Origin: a virus
IMG/VR virus record: IMGVR_UViG_3300023184_004167
Coordinates: 62,001-126,000 of that record
DNA: 64,000 nucleotides
Strand: one strand, 5' to 3'
Shown: in pieces, positions 1 to 10,900 of the stretch
How positions within the stretch are numbered: position 1 is the stretch's first letter
Layout of the letters: every line of letters starts with the position of its first letter
Notes under the pieces: generated by a model
The model's input: the letters and a program-made list of their open reading frames with translations, nothing else
Told to the model about the DNA's origin: nothing
Database searches by the model: none
Position numbers and translations under genes: made by a program

Positions 1-415
1 CTATATTAACAAGTGTATCAGTATAATTAACATAAGTCCCACCCGAATCATATAAATAAAATTGAGTGTATGAATATTCTGATGATGAAGTACCTGTTAC
101 AATTCCATTATTCTCCCCACAAGTTGTTGCTTGAACTCCATAAACATAACAACAAACACCATTAGAAATAGGGGCATTTACATAAATTTCATTGTTAAGG
201 GGTAGTGAGCTATCATTTATTCTTATTGCGTATGTACCTGCGTAGAGTCCACTTCTTGTTGAGGCGGTAACCTCAATATCTGTACCTAAATCCGGTGTAA
301 CCCATTGAATGTTATATGGTGCTGTCCCCCCATACGCCACAATATTGATTTCTCCAGACCCTGTCTGTGAACAATCACCACTTATTACTACTATTTGATA
401 CCCTAAGTCTGCCAT
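1..415 (-). CDS. SprB-like repeat virion/adhesin protein, C-terminally cut by window edge
   Basis: An open frame starts at the ATG at 415 and runs off the left edge, so only about the first 138 residues are seen. It begins MADLGYQIVVISGDC and contains a GG-TAPY-x-I-x-W pattern near residue 30, typical of the SprB-repeat/PKD-like beta-sandwich modules of Bacteroidetes surface adhesins. A Cys pair (VCCY) and a further Cys follow. It starts 3 bases after the stop of the 992-residue tail gene and so probably shares its transcript. A tail-fibre or baseplate-decoration role is inferred from position; the substrate is unknown. The SprB-like assignment rests on a single module. Confidence 0.6.
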   Translation of the reverse strand, partial: MADLGYQIVVISGDCSQTGSGEINIVAYGGTAPYNIQWVTPDLGTDIEVTASTRSGLYAGTYAIRINDSSLPLNNEIYVNAPISNGVCCYVYGVQATTCGENNGIVTGTSSSEYSYTQFYLYDSGGTYVNYTDTLVNI

Positions 416-418
416 ATT

Positions 419-3397
419 TTAACAAGTTACATTTATATTTATACCAACACTTAAGCTTAAATTTTGATTTAGATATAGTGTTTGAGTACCTAAATTTGTT
501 ATAGTTAATTGATTACCATTTATAAAATAAGTTAAATTAAATGGTATTATATTTTGTAAACTATTACTTAACGCTGTTATCCAATCCTGATTTGTAGGAA
601 CTGAATTATTTCCGTATCCTGTATAAAATAGTTGATGGATAAGTACCGTACTTCCAATTTTTAAATCAACATACCAACTAGAAGAAAGTGAACTAACCCC
701 AGCACAAGTTGCTTGTGTTTGCCCATTGGCGGATAACAAACTATTCAATGTATTAGATAATATTCCACTAAAATTAGTCACACCAATATTACCATTTAAC
801 CAAGGGAATACATTTATTTTAACTTTTTCATTATTTAAATTATAACTTGTAAGATTTGAAATAATATTACACTTATTAACAGCAACCGGAGCAAATTGAC
901 ATCCCCTAGTTCTTCTATACATAAATTTTTGTTTATGTAATATTGAATTTTCAAATTTAACCCCACCTTGCCATATTGTTGTTGCCGGAATCATTTGTTC
1001 CACTAATTTCAACCAAAAAGGCCCCATTCCATTCACATAATCAATTAATTTTTGATAAGTGTAATTGTTATTCGGTACACCAATTGTTTGATATTGTTCT
1101 ATATATTTCCACCAAAGAGATTGCAATGTTGGATAACCCCCCGTCTTACCATCCGTAATAAACTGGCGATTTCTAACATTAATCATATTTTGCCAAAATG
1201 TTTGAGAGAATTCAAAGAATGTTTTTTTCTTTGGTTCAGGATTGATAAAGGTTGAATCCACCCCACCAGGAACAGGATAATTAATACTTAACCCTGACTC
1301 AGGTATCGGATAATTATTTATTCTTGATTGTTCCCAAATTTCATATGCTAACCCCTGACCTGGATTTAAGAAAATATCAACATTCTTAACATTCAAAACC
1401 AATTTCTCATTATCAACATAATAATATGCATTATAATTTCCTTGACTTGATGTTCTTAACTTATCATCTGTTGATAACCAAGACTTATTATTATCAATAA
1501 CTTTTAATAACTTAAATCCGTCATTAATGTACGGAAAACTTCTATAAACATCTAAATATTCTTGTCCATAACTAAACGGAGTTAACTGAGTTTGTATATT
1601 AGTATTTTGTCCCTTATAAACATCTCCATTAATTACAAGTTGTTGTGGACTTCTATGTGATGGCGTTTGCTCATACCAACCAGCACCTTTTTGAAAGAAA
1701 TTTGATTCAGTATTCGGTGGTGATTGGGGATAACCTTGATTATCAATCGGATAATCAGATTCACTCACATTAACATAAGTATATGTCGGATTTGTTGTAA
1801 ATCCTGTAAATGTAATCCCTCTAAGTTTAAATGTATTCCCTGGCTGATACGCCGGAACTTCATCAACATATGTTCCACCTGAAATTTTTCCAAATTGTTT
1901 TTTAAAATTTTCAATACTTACAACTTGGTCAGCCAAATAAATATGTTCATTATATTCAACAAGAGATTCAGGGGCGCCTATTAAATTCAATAAAAATTCA
2001 ACAGACCTTCTAGTTCCTTTAGATTTAAAAATATACGCAGAGTTTAAAATTAAATTCCTATAAAAAGCGTAATTTAATTCTGTTTCTGTCTGAGCCCTTG
2101 CATACCCCGGATATGTTGGAGTATTTTTATTACCAAAAATAGATGATAAATAATCTTTATTGGTTATAGGAGAAAAATTTGAACCCCACCCTAATGTTTG
2201 TGATAAATCCGTTAATAATTCTGATGGTATATCATTTAAAGGGTTATAGTTTACAGAATTAGCAAATGCCAATCCATCAATGTATTGTTTAATTTGGTCA
2301 AAACTTCTTCCGTAGAGTTGAAACACTTTTTCAACTTTTCTACCCATTGTATCAAATTCTTTTAACGACCCAGATGTTAAAAATCTTGATATTAAATTTG
2401 TTTTAAATGAATCTAAATTTTCCGCAATCATTTGCAATTGAACCAAATAATCATCAAATAAAAATGACCTAATATCTAAATTCCACACACCATCTTTTGG
2501 AAATGTAACTTGTTGATAATTTGGATAGAATTGTCCATCAGCGTTTTGTGCCGGTACTTGAAAAGTTGCGGTATAAACTGGTTGAACTAACCTATTTAAT
2601 AAAAATTGTTCTATTTCATCAAAATTTTCAGCAAAAGTTTTATCAACAATGTAGTCATTTGGTCTTATTTGAAAATCATCAACACTTGTTGTTGCAGAAA
2701 CCCCAAACGGAGAACCTGAAATATAAAACGCAATATATCCACTATTTGATGTTTGTGCTGGTTGAAAAGATACCACCTTAAACTCAACACCTTTAATTAT
2801 TAAAGCATAATCTAAATAAGTTTGATATAAATTTCTATATACCGAAGTAACATCAAGACTAAGATTGGCATTCGTCACATCGCTAACCCAATAGTTAATA
2901 TTGAACGGATTATGTATCCTATCAACATTAATTTCTAAATATGTCTCATCATTTACTTGGTTATATGATATATTAGATGCAGTATTACCTATTGTAAAAT
3001 CAGGCATTGTATACTGAATATCTAAAGACGCAGGAAAATAATTTATAATTTTTGTTACAGAAACACTTAACCTTTTCGCCAAAGAACCATACATTGAAAA
3101 GTTTAGAACCTGAGTAATATCATAATTCGGATAAACCCTAAATTGTTCCGATACCCTATTGCTCTGTAAAACATTTTCAAGGTTTAAATCCGCCAAGTTT
3201 ACAGGTGCAGCAAAAGCTCCAACCCCAAACGTTCTATTAACTTTTTCTACAACCGATGTCGTAAACTCAAAATTACCTTGCGTAAGCCCTCCACCATCTA
3301 CGGTTTGCAGACCAACAATATTATCCGAGAAAGTTCCCGCACCACTGGCAGGTCTTGGGGGATAAAAATATTTTGTTTTATTAATTGTTATTGCCAT
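419..3397 (-). CDS. Large tail/baseplate protein with P2 gpI-like segment
   Basis: A 992-residue protein. Around residues 330-480 it has a helical stretch ending in KGTRRSVEFLLNLIGAP, which resembles the P2 gpI-type tail protein family of contractile phages, where it joins the baseplate wedge to fibres. The N-terminus (ITINKTKYFYPPRPASGAG) and the beta-rich C-terminus look like virion assembly modules. Its ATG overlaps the stop of the upstream 302-residue gene by one base (TAATG), indicating translational coupling. It is the next-to-last gene of a minus-strand run of structural genes starting at gp6. No enzymatic motif is visible. The gpI-like reading is moderately sure; the exact T4 counterpart is not. 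Confidence 0.6.
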   Translation of the reverse strand: MAITINKTKYFYPPRPASGAGTFSDNIVGLQTVDGGGLTQGNFEFTTSVVEKVNRTFGVGAFAAPVNLADLNLENVLQSNRVSEQFRVYPNYDITQVLNFSMYGSLAKRLSVSVTKIINYFPASLDIQYTMPDFTIGNTASNISYNQVNDETYLEINVDRIHNPFNINYWVSDVTNANLSLDVTSVYRNLYQTYLDYALIIKGVEFKVVSFQPAQTSNSGYIAFYISGSPFGVSATTSVDDFQIRPNDYIVDKTFAENFDEIEQFLLNRLVQPVYTATFQVPAQNADGQFYPNYQQVTFPKDGVWNLDIRSFLFDDYLVQLQMIAENLDSFKTNLISRFLTSGSLKEFDTMGRKVEKVFQLYGRSFDQIKQYIDGLAFANSVNYNPLNDIPSELLTDLSQTLGWGSNFSPITNKDYLSSIFGNKNTPTYPGYARAQTETELNYAFYRNLILNSAYIFKSKGTRRSVEFLLNLIGAPESLVEYNEHIYLADQVVSIENFKKQFGKISGGTYVDEVPAYQPGNTFKLRGITFTGFTTNPTYTYVNVSESDYPIDNQGYPQSPPNTESNFFQKGAGWYEQTPSHRSPQQLVINGDVYKGQNTNIQTQLTPFSYGQEYLDVYRSFPYINDGFKLLKVIDNNKSWLSTDDKLRTSSQGNYNAYYYVDNEKLVLNVKNVDIFLNPGQGLAYEIWEQSRINNYPIPESGLSINYPVPGGVDSTFINPEPKKKTFFEFSQTFWQNMINVRNRQFITDGKTGGYPTLQSLWWKYIEQYQTIGVPNNNYTYQKLIDYVNGMGPFWLKLVEQMIPATTIWQGGVKFENSILHKQKFMYRRTRGCQFAPVAVNKCNIISNLTSYNLNNEKVKINVFPWLNGNIGVTNFSGILSNTLNSLLSANGQTQATCAGVSSLSSSWYVDLKIGSTVLIHQLFYTGYGNNSVPTNQDWITALSNSLQNIIPFNLTYFINGNQLTITNLGTQTLYLNQNLSLSVGININVTC

Positions 3398-4305
3398 TAA
3401 GCGGTTATATTATTGAAACTTTTACTAAAGTCTATATTATTATTTCTATTTTGTCTTACTTCATACAACAATGAATTAAATTGGTCTCTAATCTCAAATA
3501 AATTGTATTGTCTGAATATATTGTTATTAGAATCGTAAATTGTGTATATACCATCATCAATTGATTTGGTTTGATTACCATAAAGAGCAATTGCCAATGT
3601 ATCAATGTCGTATTCAGCCATTTGTATGTCTAATGTAATTGGATTAAAGAATGTGTTTGTAATTATAATATTTTGGTCTGGTTGTCCAATAAATGGTGTT
3701 GCATTTGGTTTGTTTGTTGGTGAAGATGATGGAGATACTGTTAAAAACAATAAATTTGATATTCCATCAACATATCTATATCTTATTGATTTTTGTGTTG
3801 TATTTGTCTGATTAACAACAACAGGTTCACAAAAGAAACAAGATGTTATTATTCTAAAAAAATTTGGTATTTTACTTCCGTCAGTATTTAAATATTCAAT
3901 TCTAAATCCAACTAATCCTTGTGGTACAAATTTATTAATAAATTGTGTTGGTACATTAGATAAATCAACAATAATACCCTTAACATTAGGTAATGCACTT
4001 AAGACACCACAATCAGTAATTGATGTTCTTATTTGTGCAGGTCTTACATATAGAGTATAAAAACCTAACGCATTAAATGTGTTTGCCGGTAATGTTAAAT
4101 TATATAAACCACCTAAGATTTCAACACCTGTGTTTCCTCCTGTCTGAGCATTATTGAAATATGGTCTTAAAAGTGTTGATGCGTCTAACGCCTTTAACAC
4201 AAAATTATCTGTTACATCCCTAGATGGTGTGTAAACCATCGTTATCTCAATATCTTCAGGACTTACGTCCGCCGGTCTTACAGTGCCATAGGTACCAATA
4301 GCCAT
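3397..4305 (-). CDS. Structural protein of the baseplate cluster, unknown role
   Basis: A 302-residue protein with no motif I recognise. Composition is beta-rich and Asn/Thr/Ile-rich, like its neighbours, with one Cys cluster (SCFFCEP) near residue 157. It lies between the PKD-containing protein and the gpI-like protein and overlaps the latter by one base, so it probably belongs to the same distal tail assembly. A 63-base gap with a TATTTAT element precedes it, so it may begin a transcript. No signal peptide or membrane segment is apparent. Function is inferred only from context. Confidence 0.5.
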   Translation of the reverse strand: MAIGTYGTVRPADVSPEDIEITMVYTPSRDVTDNFVLKALDASTLLRPYFNNAQTGGNTGVEILGGLYNLTLPANTFNALGFYTLYVRPAQIRTSITDCGVLSALPNVKGIIVDLSNVPTQFINKFVPQGLVGFRIEYLNTDGSKIPNFFRIITSCFFCEPVVVNQTNTTQKSIRYRYVDGISNLLFLTVSPSSSPTNKPNATPFIGQPDQNIIITNTFFNPITLDIQMAEYDIDTLAIALYGNQTKSIDDGIYTIYDSNNNIFRQYNLFEIRDQFNSLLYEVRQNRNNNIDFSKSFNNITA

Positions 4306-4354
4306 TTTTTATGATTTTAGTCTTTTATTGTTTTATTTTAAATTTCTATATTTT

Positions 4355-4361
4355 ATAAATA
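4355..4361 (-). promoter_or_regulatory. TATTTAT promoter-like element
   Basis: TATTTAT on the coding strand, 50 bases upstream of the ATG at 4305, inside the only gap in this stretch of structural genes. Confidence 0.4.
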
Positions 4362-4368
4362 CTTTTTT

Positions 4369-5448
4369 TTACATTTTCTTCTCAACATTAAAGAAGCCAT
4401 ACCCATAATTTACTAAATCACCAACATTATCTACCTCACCCAATCTTTGTAATCTTTCATATGCACTATTTTTACCTCTCTCAACATAAACATCACTTTG
4501 AATTTGTGGTTGGTCAATAACATTAATTAACACCTCTTGTTTTATAATAGGTGTTGCTGTTATATTATCTGTAGTAAACCCTGACGAATCCATAAAAAAT
4601 AATGTAGTCCCATCAGAATAGTCATAATAATCAATGTTTTGTATGGTATATCCTGTGAAATTAGGGTTAATAGAATTTATTATACCATATATCTCCCTGT
4701 TTTTAAAAATAGGAACCCCTTGTACATATTTTTGAGAACCATATTGTTCCAAATCTTGAAGTCTAGATACAGTTTCCCCCGAAACAACATATGGTGTTGT
4801 AACATATGTTGATGATGTCTGAGTACTAACGGAATTCTCCGCATCTCCAGAAAATATATAATTATAACTTACGGGTGTTGCCGACCAATTACCTAAATTT
4901 GATATAAAATATGCAGTACCCTTCGGATTACTTATAGTCTCTAACTTATATGGTAAATTAATTTTTTTGTCTACTCTAACCATTCCCCAAGGATTTTTTT
5001 GTTCAAGGGTTATTGTATATTGTCCACTAGCGTTAGGATAGGTGTGTGTCAAATAATTGGGGGCATAAGTTGTTATTGGTTGCACCACACTTCCGTCCCC
5101 CCAATTAACAGTATATTGAGATAGTTCTAAAAACTTTTGAAATTCGTCAGAAGTATTATACACATTAACCGTATATGGTGTTGAAGTTGTTGATGAAAAT
5201 AAAAAATTTGTAACAACATCTTTTTGTTGAATTGCTCCATCAAACGGGTCATAATAACCCATATCATTAATTGTCTCCGTTATTAATATTGGAATAGTTA
5301 GTCCAGTTAAGAGTGAATACCCATTTGTTCCACCACTAATAACTTCAGTCATTGCTGAATACACACCAATACTTTGCCCGCTGTAAGTTATTGTTACTAA
5401 GTCTCGTTTAATTGTTTCAGGTGATATTACTATATTATAATAGTCCAT
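4369..5448 (-). CDS. PKD-domain virion protein
   Basis: A 359-residue protein. Residues about 112-150 match a PKD-type beta-sandwich: YTVNWGDGS followed by LTHTYPNASGQYTITL, the W-GDG and H-Y-G-Y-T signature. PKD domains mediate carbohydrate or protein contacts on secreted proteins and occur in phage tail proteins. The C-terminus (YERLQRLGEVDNVGDLVNYGYGFF) looks like an assembly tail. It follows the 269-residue gene by 2 bases, so the two are almost certainly co-expressed. A receptor-binding or baseplate-peripheral role is an inference. Confidence 0.6.
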   Translation of the reverse strand: MDYYNIVISPETIKRDLVTITYSGQSIGVYSAMTEVISGGTNGYSLLTGLTIPILITETINDMGYYDPFDGAIQQKDVVTNFLFSSTTSTPYTVNVYNTSDEFQKFLELSQYTVNWGDGSVVQPITTYAPNYLTHTYPNASGQYTITLEQKNPWGMVRVDKKINLPYKLETISNPKGTAYFISNLGNWSATPVSYNYIFSGDAENSVSTQTSSTYVTTPYVVSGETVSRLQDLEQYGSQKYVQGVPIFKNREIYGIINSINPNFTGYTIQNIDYYDYSDGTTLFFMDSSGFTTDNITATPIIKQEVLINVIDQPQIQSDVYVERGKNSAYERLQRLGEVDNVGDLVNYGYGFFNVEKKM

Positions 5449-5450
5449 TA

Positions 5451-6260
5451 TTATGGGTTTACGTATTCATACCAAGTTATGGGTGTTGTTGTTCCCACCC
5501 TAAGATTCAAACTTGTATTTGTAGGGTCAAATCTAAAAATACTATAGGTTTGATTGACATAATTAAACACAACTCTATAATAAAAATACTTAATAGAATC
5601 AAAATTATATGTTTCGCTTGGTGATAAAGAACCTTGTGATTCATTCATCATTTTTGTAAATTTCCCTGTTTTTGCATTAAAAAATTTAGCCGTCATATAA
5701 AATGTATTTATACTTAAAAAATCTAATTTTTTTAACCAATAGAAGAAAAATCCTTCCTTATCTCCAACATAATCTAAAGTAAATTTTGGTATTTTAATAT
5801 TAACAGGTGTAGTATTTAACATTGAGTTAACTTTATATCCCTGTTGTGTTGGTATTATTACTGTTATGTAGTTAGTTTGTTTTTTGTCATCAACTGTATC
5901 ATAAAAATCCAATTTAAAAAATGATTTTGTGAAATCATTACTAAAATAGTATATATCTTTTACTGTAAGTCCCTCAGGTAGATAACTATTATTCCAACTA
6001 TTTGGTGTGGTTAAAGAACCTCCTGAATAAAAATAAAATTCATAGTTTATCTCAGTTTTATTTGTTGTTGGTTCAACATCATGCGGAAATCTACTAACTT
6101 CAAAGTCATAACCTTCACCAATAACATCTTTAACAACCTCATCCTCATATTTGTCAATTGACTGGTCTTGCCCCGCAAAGTCCCATTTAATTTCAATTGG
6201 AATGGTTATTTGTTTATCTCCGGTACCATCCATCCTTATTATGTATTTACTCACATCCAT
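5451..6260 (-). CDS. Virion structural protein, unknown
   Basis: A 269-residue protein without a recognised family. It is rich in aromatic residues and alternating hydrophobics, suggesting beta structure, with no signal peptide or enzyme motif. It overlaps the upstream 566-residue gene by 14 bases and is followed 2 bases later by the PKD gene, placing it firmly in the baseplate/fibre operon. The start MDVSKYIIRMDG was chosen because it is the first ATG after the open frame begins inside the upstream gene. Confidence 0.5.
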   Translation of the reverse strand: MDVSKYIIRMDGTGDKQITIPIEIKWDFAGQDQSIDKYEDEVVKDVIGEGYDFEVSRFPHDVEPTTNKTEINYEFYFYSGGSLTTPNSWNNSYLPEGLTVKDIYYFSNDFTKSFFKLDFYDTVDDKKQTNYITVIIPTQQGYKVNSMLNTTPVNIKIPKFTLDYVGDKEGFFFYWLKKLDFLSINTFYMTAKFFNAKTGKFTKMMNESQGSLSPSETYNFDSIKYFYYRVVFNYVNQTYSIFRFDPTNTSLNLRVGTTTPITWYEYVNP

Positions 6261-7947
6261 CTATTTTTGGTTTTACTGGTACGTTTATTCCTGTTATATA
6301 ATTATTTGTGTTTATACCTTCAGGTGATAACCTAAATATTATATTTCCAAATGGATATTGTGCATTATTTAAATACGGATAATCAACTCCTCTACCAAGT
6401 TCATCAATAAACCCATAATCATAAATGTCTCTCCATCTAAATTCTTGGTCAGTTTCAGAAAAAAATGAATATGATGGTATATTATCAACATCATTAATAC
6501 TTCCTGTTTCAATATAGTCTGAATAAACTTTTAATGTTGTTGAATGATGTGGGCGATAATAATACCCATCACCATTTGTTGTTTGTCCTGTCGTTGTTTG
6601 AAAATTATCCTGATTAAATTTTATCTTATTATAATATGGCGAGATTACTCTTTCTACTTGCTCATAATCATTCCACTCACAAAAATCACCATCAATAACA
6701 TCTCCAAGATTTAAATTATTGTTATAATAAAATGTTTTGGTATTTCCGGTATCATTATAAGATGACACACTTATATTTGAGTTTGAATCAATATTATTAT
6801 CATCCCACCACGGATTATTTGTTTCTGTTATATTAAAAAACCAACCCTGTTTTAATCCCACATTATTCCCAAATGGTTTATTAAAATAACCTGAATACCC
6901 TTTATTAATAATTGTTAAAAATATTTCACTAATGGGTCTTTTTTGATTATCTAATAAAATACTTAAATCTAAATCTTTTTTGCTTGTTATTGTATAAGCA
7001 TTACTACTACTTTTTTGAGATATCCTTGTTAATCCATTGGGTGTTATAGAACTTAAAGTCAGTTGTTTACTCTCAAGAAATGCATTCTTTTGAAACCCTG
7101 TTTTTGTAATAATAATATCATCATTATTTGTTAATATCTTATGTTCTCTAATATAATATTTTGATGTTGATTCTAAGGGGTTTTCAAAGTTGGCAACCCT
7201 TTTGAACACCCCTGTTTTATTGTTTAAAAATGTAGTTCCTGTATACCCAATATCATAGACATTAAAAACAAAAATATCACTATCTAAGGTGTCATTACCT
7301 AATGAATAAACCTCAAAAATGTTAGTATTATTATAACTAAAAGAAAGTTTAACAGATTCGGAAACTTTTAATCCGTGAGGCATAACACACTCAAAAGAAA
7401 TTATTTTATCACCATTTGATGTACTTTTTTTAATAATAAATGGTATTCCAGTACTAGCCGTCCAAGTTAAATTATTATTATTTAAAGTATAACTTAGTTT
7501 TTTATTATAATCGTTACTATATGGATAACTAACATAATAACTCCAATTATAAGTGTAAGCACTTTTTGATTCATAAGTAATATGTTGGTCAACCACATTT
7601 GGTCTAAAAAAATCAAATTCAAAAAATTGGGGGTACCCATACCATACATTACTAAAAATTGATATTTCTGGGTTTACATAATATAGATTATATAAAAATG
7701 GTGTATAATTTGTTGTTCCAATATATGAATTACTATATAAATAACTTATTTCAAATGCCGGTCTGAATACTGAAGATGCTTGTCTTTCATCATTATAAAC
7801 TTGAGATAATCCTACCGTTCTAATTCTATCATATTCTGTTATTACCCTAGCCTCATTATTTAATGATATTGCGATTCTTTGGTCAACAGACGGAGCAGAC
7901 TTATACTCTAATTGGCTCGGTATTATTCTATAATCATATAGTTTCAA
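6247..7947 (-). CDS. Large virion structural protein, unknown
   Basis: A 566-residue Asn/Tyr/Ser-rich protein with no family I can name. The N-terminus (LYDYRIIPSQLEYKSAPS) reads like a phage assembly peptide; the rest looks like successive beta modules. It overlaps the 1811-residue gene upstream by 14 bases and the 269-residue gene downstream by 14 bases, an identical overlap on both sides that suggests coupled translation of a three-protein set. A distal tail or baseplate role is inferred from location. Confidence 0.5.
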   Translation of the reverse strand: MKLYDYRIIPSQLEYKSAPSVDQRIAISLNNEARVITEYDRIRTVGLSQVYNDERQASSVFRPAFEISYLYSNSYIGTTNYTPFLYNLYYVNPEISIFSNVWYGYPQFFEFDFFRPNVVDQHITYESKSAYTYNWSYYVSYPYSNDYNKKLSYTLNNNNLTWTASTGIPFIIKKSTSNGDKIISFECVMPHGLKVSESVKLSFSYNNTNIFEVYSLGNDTLDSDIFVFNVYDIGYTGTTFLNNKTGVFKRVANFENPLESTSKYYIREHKILTNNDDIIITKTGFQKNAFLESKQLTLSSITPNGLTRISQKSSSNAYTITSKKDLDLSILLDNQKRPISEIFLTIINKGYSGYFNKPFGNNVGLKQGWFFNITETNNPWWDDNNIDSNSNISVSSYNDTGNTKTFYYNNNLNLGDVIDGDFCEWNDYEQVERVISPYYNKIKFNQDNFQTTTGQTTNGDGYYYRPHHSTTLKVYSDYIETGSINDVDNIPSYSFFSETDQEFRWRDIYDYGFIDELGRGVDYPYLNNAQYPFGNIIFRLSPEGINTNNYITGINVPVKPKIDGCE

Positions 7948-10900
7948 TTCCTAAGTATTTTACATTAAATTTATCTAAAGCATTATTGCCTCTCACTAAT
8001 CCAAAATAAAAGAAGAATGGAGCGCCTACAGTAACATTAGTACTATTTAATAATGTTTGTCCTACCACTCTATCACCTTCAAAATCATACCCTGTTGCCG
8101 GTGGAACTGCGGGTTTAACATTAAAAATAAATCCTTTTTGAAATAACGGAATATTCACCTGTCCCATAAAATAATTAGAGGTAGGGTTAAGTCTATCTAA
8201 TGATTGGTATTTAAACTTTTGAATATCAGTTCCGCTTGTTCCCCATTCATTTTTTTCACCACCAAATATAGTACTTGTTCCTTGGTCAATATTCCACTTA
8301 TACATTGGGACATATTGAGTAAAAATTGGTAAGTTATCAAATATACCAGGATATGTTAAATCATTTCTTATAATCCTTCTGGGTGATACATAATCTCTTG
8401 TTTGTGTCTCAGATGAAAAGAATATTCCAATAGTCTTCTTACCAACATAAAATGTATTATTTCCTGTTGACCCAGTAGAATAATAATAAGTTTCAAAATC
8501 AAATTCATCCACACCTATTTCAGAATTAACCGAAATTGCTTGTGAATAGTCTCCATCAAATCTTGCATTTTTTCTTGAGAAGAACGTATTAACTGAAGCG
8601 TCTCCAGCACCAAATAATTGTGCTAAAAATGATGAACTTACTTGTCTTGATATTACAAATAAATTAAGAATATTTGAAATGTCTTTATATGTTGTTTGCG
8701 ACATTTTATCCATATTATATCCATAATAATTCTCAGAAAGTGTTAACTCATATGCAAATTCATCTCTTGGACCTAAATCCATAATTGTTGTTGGAAACAA
8801 AAGTTGTAATTTATTTCTATGGGTTGAATTGTTTGGTGTCATTCCAATAAATTTATTGGAAGAAGCATTATATGGACTTGACCTATAAAAAAAGTTGTTT
8901 GTTACTGGATGCAACATCACAACGTCTTTACAATATTTGTTAAATGGTTTATTTGTTCCTGGCGTAAATAATCTTTTGTTTTTTATTGGGAACGCATATA
9001 AAGTTCCATTAATCCAATTATTAACAAATGAATGTCCAAATAGTCCTCTACACGCAGCCAAATTAACTTTAAATCTTGATTTCCATTCACTTAATTGTTG
9101 GAAATCTCTTAATAATCTAAGAATTGGTTTGTCGACAAAAATATAACATCCGTTTCTAACAATACTTGGTTTATGATAACAATCATCTGCTGCAGGTTTT
9201 ACTCCGAATGATTCACCATAACCAGAATAACATTTTAAGGGAACAAGTCCTTCACAAGTAAATGTGCTCACAAATTGTCCTTCAAATTGACTTGGGTCAT
9301 CTTCTGCGTTATCACCACTTGTATAACCAACAGAGTATTCAGGATATGAAATACTTACGGTTCCATCATCACTATATGAAAAAACTGAAAATCCTGTATT
9401 CTGATGTAACATAAATGTATTATTTCCTTGTACATCATCCCTTGTTGTTGAGGTTGGAAGTCTATCCGTTCTCATAACAACTTTTTGAGTTCCTTGTATG
9501 AAAATTGTTGTTGTTCCTGTTGAATAGGCAGGAGAAAAATAAACAAAATCATTTTCTAAAATTCTATAATTTGTAATTAGATTATAAGGGTATACTCCGT
9601 TTATATGAGAATTATCAACATGAGGAGTCATATAAAAATAACTACCACCTTCAATATATTCATTATCATAATATCCTCTATGTTGTTTGTTATTTGCTCG
9701 GGCAGATAAGTCTAAATAATGAAAAGGACTATTTGACTGCTCATAAGCACCCGCATTAATTGTACTGAAATTATACACAAAATAACCAGGGGCTGCAAAA
9801 ACGTTATTTTGCCCATTTGCCGCAAGATAAAATTGTCCACCACCAACAGATATAGTTCTAATTTTAGTTGTATCTAATTTTGTGTTAGAATTTGTAGAGT
9901 CAACTTGAAAAGTTGCCCCTGTTGTTATTGTCATATCTAAAGATGAATAATTCGCAATTAAATTAGTAGTATATGAAGAAAATGTCTGAGGAACATTATA
10001 GATATATGAATCAAAAAATATTGGTCTATTAACGCTTAATGTTTGATTTGTTGTTATTTGATTATGTCTCGGTAGAACAAGTCCAGGTTGGATTGGTATA
10101 TTTAACTTATAATCACCACTAACAATCAGACTACCATAAGCCTTTCCAAATAATCTACTAACATCAATAGTCATAGGTTGTCTTGCCGAGTTGGGGTCAA
10201 CACCTCTAACTAAAAAGGCAACAACAAATTGTTTTTGGTCAGGCATAGTATATATTGGTCTGTACGTATTCCACGCAGTATTATACACAAATTGCAAACC
10301 ATATCGTAGAGCTTCAGTAAACATTGTCATAAAATTATCCGTAAATCTATACCTTAAAGAATTAAATTCTGTAACACCCGAGTTATTATATTGTCCTACA
10401 GGTACTACTGGATTTAAATTACAAAAATTACCATATGTTGTTGCGGTTATTACTTGAAAATATTCAATATCTGTTGGGAATTTTTGAATAACCCCTTGTC
10501 TGTATGCTTGAAGAGTAACTCCTGTTATTGTAATATTAATGTCATCTAATAAATCTGTTCCACCAATTTGAGTACCCAAAATCCTTATTGTATCATCCAC
10601 ACTATACCCATATCCCGCATTACTTAAGTTAACTGACGTTACAACCCCACCGACAACAACAATATTAAATGAAGCGTTTACACCCACACTTGTTGTTGTA
10701 CCAATAATATTAATATATGTACTATTAATTGCACCAGTTCCAAATGCCTCATATCCAAATGAAGTTATTTGTCCTTCTGTGTTAGGGATTAATATATCAT
10801 TAGTCGCACCACTTTGGTTTACAATATATTGTGTTGTTAACAATGTATTTCCACTAGAATCAAATGGGCTGGCATAACCAACAGTAATACTTGTTAATCC

